This document shows, piece after piece, positions 12,842 through 24,389 of a stretch of 64,000 nt of DNA. Source of the stretch: Chrysomallon squamiferum. Lineage: Eukaryota > Mollusca > Gastropoda > Neomphalida > Peltospiridae. The notes under the pieces are model-generated. The model saw only the letters and a list, made by a program, of their open reading frames with translations. It ran no database searches and was not told the origin of the DNA. Made by a program: the position numbers and the translations under genes. The stretch covers positions 1,096,191 to 1,160,190 of the forward strand of contig CM022678.1 in assembly GCA_012295275.1 (NCBI GenBank), in the 5' to 3' direction. How positions within the stretch are numbered: position 1 is the first letter of the stretch; each line of letters starts with the position of its first letter.

Positions 12842-14829
12842 GTAAGTAAATGTTTTATTTGTTTGAATTACTTACATTTACAAACAAGCAGAAACACATA
12901 CATACATGTACACATTTCAAATTCAATTGTGATTGCCAGTAAAAATAGTAAAATTTAATATTATAAGCATACAGTGGAAGCTAATCACAAGCTAGTCAAA
13001 ATTTATTGAAAAATGACTTCAGTCTTGTTGTAGTTTGTTATTTATAATTCTTTCTTTACTAGTTTTCAACCTTTACATTAAGTATCGCATGCTGACTTCA
13101 GTAAGCAAATTTCATTTCTGTATCTGATACTAGAAATAATTAACATTGAATAAAATGAATTTTTACCTTAGTTACCTAATGTTTTCTTTGCTATTATTTA
13201 TTTATTTATACTTCAAACTTGATGTAACAGGTATGAGATCTTTATTGAATAGTGTCTAACTTGAAATTCTGATCAATGCTGTTTTTTGTGGGTTTTTTAT
13301 TTTGTTATTTTGTTATTATATTTTTTCCTAAGGTAGCAAATGACTGTGTCACCTGTTATTCATTTTAAGAAATAAAATAAGTTGTTACGCTTTGTACACA
13401 GTGTAACAGTATGATAAGGGCTATATACTGTACTATTTGTAGATGCTATTACTTCCTTAGTGGTTTGTCAGCTGCAGAACAGAAAAAAAACCATTCAGAA
13501 TAAATGAGTACATAAACATGAAATCACAAGATCAAGTTTTGGAATGAAGAATATTGCTGATTATTGAAAACTGAAGTTTGAAAATTATCAAAGTATGTTA
13601 TACTGGCATAGAAATAAATAAAAATTATCATCTAATATTTATTTAACAGATACAACAGACTTCTAACCCTGTTTTGAAATATTACCCTTGTACATACTAA
13701 TTTATTCCAAAACTTAAAAATTTAAGAACTTCTTATGGTATTAAATAAGTAAATATATTACAATATAATTAAACTGAGTACAAATAAATGTGAGTAATCT
13801 ACTAAAAAAAACAAAATCAGAACACAGGAGAGTATAATATACATCTGCGAAAATGTTTAGCATTCCGGTGTTAGAAGAGGGTTTTTTAATCACAGTATTG
13901 TCACATAATTAGTCCTATTTAACACTAATAACATATCATTCCAAAGTATGGCGCTGCAGAGTTTATAAAATAGTTTAAGAAATTGTTTTACAGAGAAAAT
14001 GTTATTTTGAGTCTCTATTACGTCTGTAGTTAAAGAGTTCAGTGACAAGTAAACATTCAACTGACTTCAACATCTGACTTGTCTTTACACTTACATATTG
14101 AATTGTCAGATGGTCATTCCCAGTGCTAAGCTGATTCACTTTCTCTGTGTATATAAAATGCTCACTGATGTGCTACAGTGGTTTCAAAGCTGGACTCGTA
14201 ACTGGCCAAGGCAGAAGTGTTACAGCTTTGTTAAAGGTGTATATTTGTGACATTTCCATTTGTATTGTTTATATCACATAATATACTATAGTGAGAGTAT
14301 AAATAAAACTCTTCCAATCTTATCTATATATTTATTTTGTTTTTTTATAATTTAATGCAAATGACAAAACTAATAATATAATTTAGTTATTATTCTGATG
14401 ATTATTATATTTATTACTTTGTCTTTGTCATAATTATAGACATAATTTAGTACTGTAGTTTAAAAGAATCCTGTAAATGTTTTGGGATAATTATTTGAGT
14501 TAATTATTACAAAATATTTTGAACGAACTGGCTCTATTATGATGCAAGAGTAATTAATTACAAGAATATTAAGTTTTCACATAAGCAATGCTCAACAAGT
14601 CATGTATGAAATTGTAGGGACTGTCTGTGGGTAGGTGTAAATGAAATATCACTTGTTAATAAGAAAGAGTAGATTGAAGTGACAGCAAAGGATTTTTCTT
14701 TTGTTGTCTGAATATTCCTAAATCTTATCTCTAACCTCATATAAATTAAATGAGTTCAATAAAACATTTGTTTTCTTCCTTCTGTATTAAAAATCAATCA
14801 TTATATTATTATTTTACAGCTCAACCAAT

Positions 14830-16466
14830 ATGGACAACAAAAACAAGAGTTCAGAAGTTTCTTCTAACAGCACAGCTGCTGCTTCCACAGACAATATCAG
14901 AGCTGTTTCTTCTGTAGAGACTGAGACAGCTGTTTCTCTCTTAGACAGTATGACAGGTGTTTGTCTCTCTAACATTGCATCTCAGTCTTCCTTTGATGTC
15001 GCAAAAACACAACATCATTTACAAGTACCTGTATCAAGCAGTTGTGGTAATATGCACAGTATTTTAATATAATGTTTACTTTTTTGATAGAATATTATAA
15101 GCATTAGAATTTTGTTTATATTTATAACAATAGAATATTTCAATGTATTGTTTATGTTATTGATGGTAAATTCTAAACTGACAAATGTATTATTTACATT
15201 TGGAACAAAACACTGTTTCAGTATATTGTTTAGTTCCGTCTTAGGTATTAGTTAAATTGACACTTTTTAAATTTATATTGATAATGAATTAGCAATTTAA
15301 AGTTTTACAGATTAAAACAGTAATTCAAAATACACACTACAGACTGTTTGATTATGACCATTATAATTATTCTTGTATTTATTGTTATACATTTTTATAC
15401 TGTAAAGTAATATTTATTTCATAACAGCTAGACATAATCAGTCAAAAACATTTTTAACATATATTGTTTTATTTAATAATGCTTTTGACAAAAACAGATT
15501 GTATTAATACTGTATGTTGTCCTTACAAACATTTTTAAAAATTATGCTTCTGAGTGGTAAATTTAAAAAATGTACTCTGTTTCACAGATACTCCAATAAT
15601 ACAACTTGTACAACGGAAACTAAATATATCTGACTGTGGAAATGTTCTAATAGGAGACAATAGCACTTTAATCAGTAAGTTGAAAACTAAAGTTGTTTTC
15701 TTTTCTCTAGATGTTTAGTTGATAACAGAACACACATGTGACATATTGATTCTCAAGGAGATGTGTCCAGATTCTGAGATATGAATAGATTTGGCATCCA
15801 CATGCAATGTTGTCTCTAATGTATCATGTATATATCTTGGAAACTGACTAAGTTGTACTAAGAAACACATTTGTTAAAAATCCCTTGAAAATTCATAATT
15901 AGCCTGCAACAGAATATCCTATCAATAACTTGCTGAATATATATATTTGTGAACTTGGTGGAGGTTTTGTCCTGTTTTTGGTGCTCATGAACTTACTGGA
16001 TGTAACCTAAAACAGCAGTGAACTACACAAGTAAAAGGTAAGTAACAGACAAGTTGATATCACCAAGCTCACCCAGTAACTGTTTAGAACTCATTTTTCT
16101 TTGTGCTGACCTACCAACTATATAGCTACATTTTCCCACGACAAAAACTACTTATTTTTCAAAAATTTAAATCAAATATATTTTAAACCATTAATGTTGG
16201 CCAGAATGCAAAGCCCACATGTCATATGTGACCTGTGTCAACCAATAACCAGTACACTTCCAAGGATTCTGTGATCTGCTATTCTTTGCTAAACTTTATT
16301 TCACCTGTTTCTGAACACTGCTTCTAAAATCGTCATTTTCATTATCTTACATGTATATGCATGTTTTACATGTAGGCTGTGAATGTAAATTATTTATTTT
16401 TCTACATTTGCAACAACATAAGCAGTGGTAGAACATAATGTAAAACAAAAATACAGTACAAAGAAC

Positions 16467-16521
<55 letters not shown>

Positions 16522-17005
16522 GCATAAGCATAATAGTAATAATACTAATAAAAATAATAATAATTATAATTGTACTAATAGTATGAACAATAACAATAAC
16601 CAAATAATAATAGTCATAAAAAACAACAGCAGTGGTTTTAATAATGGTAGTAATAATTACAGTAAAATAGATAATGAAGGTATAATAATAATGTTACGTG
16701 TTAACAGTTCCCTGAATAAAGTACAGACTAGTTGTACAGATCAGTTTCATCATTTCTTTTACTCATCATCAATAACACAAACTTGTTTTATTTTTATATT
16801 ATTTCAGCAAAGACTGGTGGACGAGTATCCAGTATCAAAGGTATTATTTTTATTATTATTATTTTTATTATTATTATTTGTATAGTTTTCAAACATAATC
16901 ATCTTGTTGCTTTTGCACCATCTGAAATTGTCACATCTTATTATCTTCATTAAAATCTATTGTAATTACTTTTTTAAACTTCATATCTAACAACCAGTTA
17001 ACAGT

Positions 17006-17057
<52 letters not shown>

Positions 17058-20000
17058 ATAGTAAAATATGCTCTAAACAATCATGATTTGTTTATTTTAT
17101 TTTATTTTTTTTATTTAATGTTGTGATCAGAGTGTACCAGGTCAGTGTTAAACTCAGTTGACTGGAGTGTCTATGTTGAAACAAGAGCAGAGAAAAGAGG
17201 TGTTGCACTTTTGAAGAAGAACGGTGTTGTCATTGTGATAGGATGTCCAGGTTCAGGAAAGACAACTCTTGCTTTGAGCATGATGAGACAGATGGAAAAA
17301 GAAGAAAAAAGAGTATCTTACTTGCTGACTCATCACTCTGAATTCAGTGACATCTCTCTATCTAGAAATAAGAAATATGTTGTTCTCATTGATGATATAT
17401 TTGGTAAGACTAATCTTGTTTCACATTTTAGAGACTCATGGAAAGAGAAATTTCCAGAGATATGGAGTCTTGTTCATGCTGGTTCTTTGAAATGTATTAT
17501 TTCTTTAAGAAAACAAATATATTCAGAAAGTGAAACTAGTTTGAAGGAATTTGACCTGTTTAATGAGAATCATGTTCTTGATCTGCAGAGTTATCACTGT
17601 TGTCTGTATGATTATGAAAAGGAAGAAATTCTAAACAAATATCTCAAAAAAAAGTATGTTCCAATGCATGAAACTGATAAAATGACTGTCATTAAAAGTT
17701 CATGTACAGAGTTAGGATTTCCTCAGGTGTGTGTGTATTATATTAATTCAAGTGATGCACAAAAACGAGGAGTTGAGTTTTTCAAGAAACCTGTAGAATA
17801 TCTCACACAACAGCTGGAAAATATGAAAAAAGACAAAACTTTACAGATCAATTACCTGGTTCTACTGCTGATTTTGTTCAAAGAAGGCTGTCTCAGCATT
17901 GATTCACTGGATCCATCTCAAAATGACTCTGACAGTGACATAATGAAATTAGTAAGACTGCTAGAGCGAGTCTGTCAGAGTGTGAAAAACACTGGTCTTA
18001 CAGAGATCAAGGAAACAGCTGATGTACTGTGTGGTACCTATTTGAAGTGTTGTTACAATGAATACACATTTATTCACCAGTCAGTGTTTGACTCTGTGTT
18101 TCTGATGTTTTCATCAAAGTTTCCAAAGAAAGCAGCAGAATTGCTAGAAGTGAGTCCTGTCTCCATGTTGTTAGAATATGTTGATACGCCTGGAGTGTCT
18201 AACAGAAGTCATATTACATTGACTGTGAGACCTGACTGCTTCGATTTTCTTGCTCGCAGATTCACTGACCTGCTGGCTTCAGACAATTTCATAGAAATTA
18301 TTTCACATCCATCACTGAAAGACGAAGACTTTTTAAAATACCTGATAGAGGAAAAATACTTTTATGGTAGATTATCTGAAATTCTACATCAAAGACTATA
18401 TCAAAATACTCCTGAATTGCAGCAAAGACTATATCGTTTACATACATTTGGGAGCCTTTATATATCATTTGTTTGTGTAAACACTGCTAATGAAATATTT
18501 AGAAATATTTCCTGTCTTCTTGACAATGAATCAAGGTTTCATTCTCATCACAAATGGTACTTAGAAGTTGAAGAAAAATTTGCATATTCGTCATCTGTTC
18601 CAAGTGAGTGTATTGTGAATGGACTAAGAACATTGTCAAAATGTTTCACATCAAATCTGTGTAACATGAAACTAACATTTGTGATGAAAGAGCTTTTGGA
18701 TATTTCTTGTTTGTTTGGTGATGAAGATGTTGTGAGAATGTTGCTAAAATCAGGTGTTATTCCAACATTTGATACATTCAGTGCAGCTGCTTGTTCAAAA
18801 ACAGACAGTGCTACCATACTCAAAGAACTGTTTTTTTATAAAAAGGTGGTAAACTTGAATTTGTATTCCCACTTGTTACATATTTCATTTTGTTCAGGTA
18901 ACATGAACATTGCCTGTCTGTTGGTTGAGATGATAAATAATGAGAAACACAACAGTGAAATCAAGGAAGAAGCTGTGAAACTGTTTTTGGTTAGATTCCA
19001 TAGAAAAGTAACATTTAAATCAAGCTGCATGTGTTTGGAAAAGGCTCTTAAAGTTGCTGATGTAAGCCATATTTTAAAGAAATTGGTTACCATTGATATA
19101 ATAAACAAAATTAAAGACATTGCTATCATTGCTGCTGGTCAGAGGTCTTCAAACATTATAAAAGAAATAGTAAAACTGAAACCTGATTGTTTAAATGATG
19201 AGAACAGAGATAAAGTACTTTTAGCAGCAGCAATGTGGGGATCTACTGATACAGTGAATTTTCTCATTGAGCAGAGATGTAATGACAAGTGGAAGAAAAG
19301 TCAAGTACTGAAAGTGGCAGTGATGTTTAACAGTGCAGATGTTGTTCAGTGTCTTATTGATAAAGGAACTGATCCTAATGTGAATGTAGCTGTTAACAAG
19401 AAATTGACTGAGTACTTTGAAGAGGAAATTGAATTGAAACTGTTGCCTGATTACAACATAAATATAAATAAACTGAAATTGTGGTGTAGAGATAAACCTA
19501 GTCTGTTGCCTTCAGACTCACCCCTCCACATTTCAGTTCTGTGTGGTGACTTGGATATATTAAAATCACTGATAAAGAGAAATGGTGATGTTAATGCTGT
19601 AAACATTGAGGGAAAAACTCCACTTCATGAAGCTGCAAAAGCAGTGACAAACAGAAAGGAACTAGCTTTGTTGTTACTGGAAAGTGGTGCTAATACTAAC
19701 ACTGCAGATAAACAAAAGAATTCAGCATTGCACATAGCTTGTCAAATTCACATAGATGTGGTGAAAGAAGTAACAAAAAGGGGTGTTGAAATAAATGCAA
19801 TTAACTCTGAAGGGGAAACTCCTCTTTTTTTATCCTTACTCTATGGCAGACCAGAAATCACTTTATACTTACTAAGACAAGGAGCTGATCCTAATTTAAG
19901 AGACCGTTATAACAATTCAGTTTTACACGTAGCAGCTCAACAAGAAAATACAGAAGTTTTGGCAGCACTGATTGAAAAAGGTGTTGATGTAAATAATAAA

Positions 20001-21902
20001 AACAGAAGTGGTGAAACTGCTTTTTTTACAGCAATGTATTCCTACAAACATCATTTTTATGGACATCAGAATATAGAGTCTCATAAGAACAAAGCTGTTT
20101 TGTATTTACTTCAACATGCAGCTGATCCTAATTTAACAGAGAACGATAAAGATTTTGTTTTACACATAGCAGCTGAAGAAGGAGATATAGACCTTTTGAT
20201 AGCACTGATTGGAAAAGGGTTTGATGTAAACATCAAAAACCTTCGAGGTGAAACTCCTCTTTTTACAGCTCTTAACTGCAAACATGATAAAGTGGTTTTG
20301 TATTTACTGGAACATGGAGCTGATCCTAATTTAACAGGTATTGGTAACAATTCTGTTTTACACTTAGCAGCTAAACAAGGAAATATAGAAATTGTAACAG
20401 CACTGATTGAAAAAGGTGTTGATGTAAATATTAGAAACACTTCAGGGGAAACTGCTCTTTTCACAGCTGTTCGGTATCAACAGAAGAAAGTAGTTTTGTA
20501 TTTACTGGAACATGGAGGTGATCCTAATTTTACAAACGATAGTAACAATTCTCTTTTAGGCCTAGCAGCTAATCATGGAAATTTAGAAATTGTGACAGCA
20601 CTGACCGAAAAAGGTGTTGATGTAAATATAAAAGAGAGTCTTCTTGGTTATACTCCTCTTCTTACAGCTACAAGATGCACATCGAACAAAGTATTTTTCT
20701 GTTTACTGGAACATGGAGCTGATCCTAATTTGACAGACAATGGTGACAATTCTGTTTTACACCTAGCAACTGAAAACGGAAAGAGAGAAATTGTAACAGC
20801 ACTGATTGATAAAGGTTTTGATGTAAATATTAGAAACAGAAGAGGTGAAACTCCTCTTTATACAGCTCTGAATTACCAGAAACCTGTGATTGGTACAGTA
20901 GATGATATATACTGTTGTAAGAACAAAGTAGCTTTTTATTTACTGGAACATGGAGCTGATGTTAATTTAACAGACAATGATAGCAATTCTGTTTTACATG
21001 TAGCAGCTATACATGGAAATATAGAAATTGTGAAAGCACTGATTGAAAAAGGCTTTGATGTAAATATGAAAAACACTAGCGGTGAAACTCCTCTTTTTAC
21101 AGCTCTGAATTATGATGTATTTCATTTTTGCGAACATCAAGATAAGAGTAAAGTAGCCTATTATTTATTGGAACATGGAGCTAATCCTTGTTTAACAGAC
21201 AGTGATAATAATTCTGTTTTACACCTAACAGCGAAACAAGAAAATATAGAAGTTTTGACAGCACTGATTGAAAAAGGTGTTGATGTAAATATCAGAAACA
21301 GTCGAGGTGAAACTCCTCTTTTTACAGCCATGAACTCTATACAGAATGAAGTAGTTTTTTATTTACTGGAACACGGAGCTGATCCTAATTTATCAGACAA
21401 TGATAAGAATTCTGGTTTACTCCTAGCAGCTAAACATGGAAGTCTAGACATTGTGACAGCACTGATTGCAAAAGGTGTAGATGTAAATATTAGAAACTGT
21501 AGAGGTGAAACTCCTCTTTTTACAGCTTTGATTTGCTACGACATATATTTTGGCCAAGATCAAGATATGTACTCTCGTAAGAGCAAAGTAGCTTTGTATT
21601 TACTGGAACATGGGTGTGATCCTAATGTAACAGACAATGATAACAATTCTGTTTTACACATAGCAGCAGAAACTGGAAATATAGAAATTGTGACAGCACT
21701 GATTGAAAAAGGTGTAGATGTAAATATTAAAAACTGTAGAGGTGAAACTGCTCTGTTTGCAGCTGACCAGTATAGACAGTGTGAAGTAATGTTGTATTTA
21801 CTGGAACATGGAGCTGATCCTAATTTAACAGACAAAGATAACAATCCTCTTTTGCACCTAGCAGCTCAACATGGAAAGAGAAATTTTGACAGCACTGATT
21901 GA
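14830..21902 (+). CDS. NLR-like receptor: amyloid-type motif + nSTAND NTPase + ankyrin repeats (about 1,702 residues)
   Basis: Exons 14820-15046 (ATG 14830), 15588-15674, 16808-16840 and 17131-21902 (TGA). All three introns are phase 1. Residues 1-72 are Ser/Thr-rich and low in complexity. Residues 73-102 carry the amyloid-like motif GNVLIGDNSTL. After an 11-residue linker comes an NTPase with P-loop GCPGSGKTT (about 150-158), Walker B VVLIDD (about 196-201) and a sensor-like CIISLRKQIY; this arrangement matches nSTAND (STAND-class) NTPases of invertebrate NLR-like proteins. An alpha-helical middle follows. From about residue 909, 22 full ankyrin repeats alternate as two 33-residue types (a 66-residue double unit). 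The expected role is ligand-triggered oligomerisation in the cytosol. A 2-nt deletion near 21873 ends the frame inside repeat 23. Function is inferred from architecture only. Confidence 0.85.
15588..15674 (+). other. Exon encoding an amyloid-type (HET-s/RHIM-like) motif
   Basis: An 87-nt phase 1-1 exon (29 codons) with acceptor TTCACAG and donor GTAAGT. It encodes NISDCGNVLIGDNSTLI, which lines up with the 21-codon exons at 51852-53948 (NISHSGSAQIGNNYV type). The downstream intron start (GTAAGTTGAAAACT..TTTTCTTTTCTCTA) is also conserved in all six related exons, so they arose by exon-plus-intron duplication. Confidence 0.75.
16468..16520 (+). repeat. (TAA)n microsatellite
   Basis: About 17 trinucleotides, in the intron before the 33-nt exon at 16808. 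Confidence 0.95.
17010..17055 (+). repeat. (TA)n microsatellite
   Basis: About 23 dinucleotides, some 75 bp before the acceptor of the large nSTAND exon. Confidence 0.95.
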
Positions 21903-22200
21903 AACAGGTGTTGATGTAAATATTAAAAACACTACAGGAGAAACACCTTTTCTTAAAGCTTTTAAGTGTCAACAGAATAAAGTAGTTTTTTATTTACTGA
22001 AACATGCAGCTGATCTTAATTTAATAGACAAAGATAACAATTATGTTTTACACATAGCAGCTAAACAATGAAATACAGAAATTCCATTGCACTGATTGAA
22101 AAATATGTTCATGTACAAATTAGAATTTTCTCTTGTTACAGCTATGAACTCTACACAGACTAAAGTAGTTATGGACTTACTGGAACGTATATTAAAATTA
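21871..22200 (+). pseudogene. Decaying 3' ankyrin repeats of the nSTAND-ankyrin gene
   Basis: Beyond the 2-nt deletion the ankyrin code continues in another frame (ALIETGVDVNI, then GETPFLKAF, then YLLKHAADLNL). It meets a second in-frame stop at 22069, where a GGA-type codon became TGA, and then degrades further. The ancestral protein was therefore at least two to three repeats longer. If the locus is expressed, the working protein ends at 21902. Confidence 0.85.
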
Positions 22201-22300
22201 AATATAAAGATAGTTTTAATTATTATTATTGTTGTTACTTCATAAAATATCTAAATACTTTTAGTGTGTCTATAATAACTAAACTGGTATCATAATGTTT

Positions 22301-22306
22301 AATAAA
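22301..22306 (+). terminator. Candidate polyadenylation signal
   Basis: AATAAA about 400 bp after the stop of the nSTAND-ankyrin gene; the first such hexamer in sense downstream of it. Confidence 0.4.
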
Positions 22307-22309
22307 AGA

Positions 22310-23310
22310 TTGATAATGTTTATTTTACTGTTACTGTAATTTGTTTTGTTGTCATACAAAAGAAAATATATGCATTTGTTTTTCTCTTATTAGTTAGGAG
22401 ATACATACAGATAATGTTTATATTTGATTAAATTATCATTACAAAATAGAGTAACAAAATTAATAAACAAGATGTAACTTTTCATCTATCTATCTGTGTG
22501 TGTGTGTGTACAAATTATATATATTTATAAAATTAGGAAACTGAAAATTTTCAGTAGGAAGCACTAAATAATCTATAAAGTAAACAAAAGTTGATTGTAG
22601 CAATAATTTTAATTAATGTGTGTGTATATGTGTTTATTTAATACTGTTTTTACACATGACTTAAGTCTTATGTCAGATGTTGAAAATAAGAGCCGCTTAT
22701 AGTTTTTATACTGTTCGTACATCTCCAATATCTTTGGCCTTTTATTTTAACTTTAAAATGAATTTGTATTAAAATTTGAAAAGCACGTTTGTTTTTATTT
22801 GTGTTATTTACAGCACTATTATTATGATTAAATCAATATTAATAGTATTATACTAATAGTAATATTGGATCAGCATTGACAGTAATATTATTCTGATTAA
22901 ATCAATGTTTGCTGAAGTATTATTCTGATTGGAAAAGTATTTGCAGTCATATTATTATTATTATTATTAATTCAGCTTTTACAGCAGTACTTCATTTGTT
23001 ATTATAAACATACATCTATCCCACTGGGTTAAAATGTTTAATAAATGATGAAATCTTTACTCTTTTACATTGGAAACTTTAAAAGTGATTTTCTCACACT
23101 CACACACATACACACACTACACAGTACATGCACAAACACTACAGATACTACACATGCATTAATCAGACACTGCACACACTATGTACAAACACACGCACAC
23201 TATAAACTAGGTGACCACTAAAACAATACAGGTGAGTTCATTGTCTCACTATCCAGTTATTTTGATTTTCTGGCCAATACGTGTACAGTATCTGATTTTA
23301 ACAACATTCC
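22310..23310. other. Spacer between the duplicated copies
   Basis: AT-rich, with GT and CA runs near 22495 and 23095. No coding signal is seen. Confidence 0.6.
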
Positions 23311-23743
23311 TGTTTATTAACTGAAATTTCCTAACAGTTAAAATTGTTATGAAATTAAACTATTAATACTTTTTTATGGAAAGGATTCAAAGATTCCATC
23401 CTGTCCCTTCTAGTTATCAGTCTTTCAATCTGAAACTTGACAATGTTAATTTAACAAGTCATTCAGTATGAAATGATAAATTTGAAAACATAAAAGTTTT
23501 CTTCTGTTGACTGGACAGAAGAGTCGTGTGGTAAGTAATCAAAACTAGTTTAACATAAAACAACTGAACTGTAAATTCTAAACAAATATCTTCATTACAC
23601 TGACTGAATATGACAAACAGATTATCAACGTCAGGATTTCGTCTGGTGTGTGTGTTTGTGTGTATGTGTGTGTCTCAGATTGTGAAATATTAAGAGTCAG
23701 GCTGTGAAATACTAATTAAAAATTTACTTTTTCCAGACACATA

Positions 23744-23965
23744 AGAATCTTTCGAGAGTGATTAGGAAAGCAAAGAAACAAAGTTTAATTTTCCTGTCTG
23801 TTCGTGCCTGATAAATTCAAGCTGAATCTAGCGAATGTAGGAGATACGCCTGAAGAGGATAGCCCCCCTACCAGTCCACAAATGCACAGGTACACAAAAG
23901 ACGACCACTGAATTTGCAAGGTAGGACAAAACAAACACCCGCACCAAAAAAAAAAAAAAAAAAAA
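23744..23965. repeat. Dispersed repeat, copy 2, with poly-A tail
   Basis: Matches 9702-9950 and ends in a run of about 22 A. The tail favours a retroposed (SINE-like) origin. Confidence 0.7.
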
Positions 23966-24308
23966 AACAGCAAAGAAAACCAACAAATAATTCAAGTGAT
24001 TCTGAGGTCAGTATTATGATAAAGAGCACCAAATAGAGATTATGAGTAATTCAGAAAATTATTTATAAATGTGAATGCTTCTCTTTTTCTGTGGATGATC
24101 TTAATTTTATGTCTCTACTGACTTTTGATACTTTGAAAAATTACAGTTATAACAGATAAGTTTTTAATTTTAGTAATGTTTCCAAATTTGGGTAAATGAT
24201 GGGAAATCTTTCATAATAATAATAGGAAAGGAAAATGTATTTCTTGACAATATTAATTTAAGAAGGCAGGTAAATCAGTATGTAAGTTTTGTATTGTTCT
24301 GTTGACAG

Positions 24309-24389
24309 GACAGAAGAGTTGTATGGTCAGTCGAAAACAACTGGTTTAACATACCACAGCTAAAATCTAAAGATGAGTTAAACTGAATT
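24309..24389 (+). other. Candidate 5'-UTR exon of the second gene copy
   Basis: Acceptor TTGACAG, body GACAGAAGAGTTGTATGGTC, donor GTAAGT at 24390. Homologous to 12383 and 12766. Confidence 0.4.

Larger units (their letters stand above)
12090..14300 (+). repeat. 5' region of the nSTAND-ankyrin gene, duplicated downstream
   Basis: Corresponds in order to about 23310-26100. Shared strings include TTGACAATATTAATTTAAGA, GACAAGTAAACATTCAACTG and ACTGGCCAAGGCAGAAGTGT. The copy order and orientation indicate a tandem duplication of the gene's upstream part. Confidence 0.85.

Noticed and set aside
18548-21844. Minus-strand frames of 91-117 residues inside the nSTAND-ankyrin exon
   Set aside because: Shadows of the plus-strand ankyrin code, repeated with the same period.
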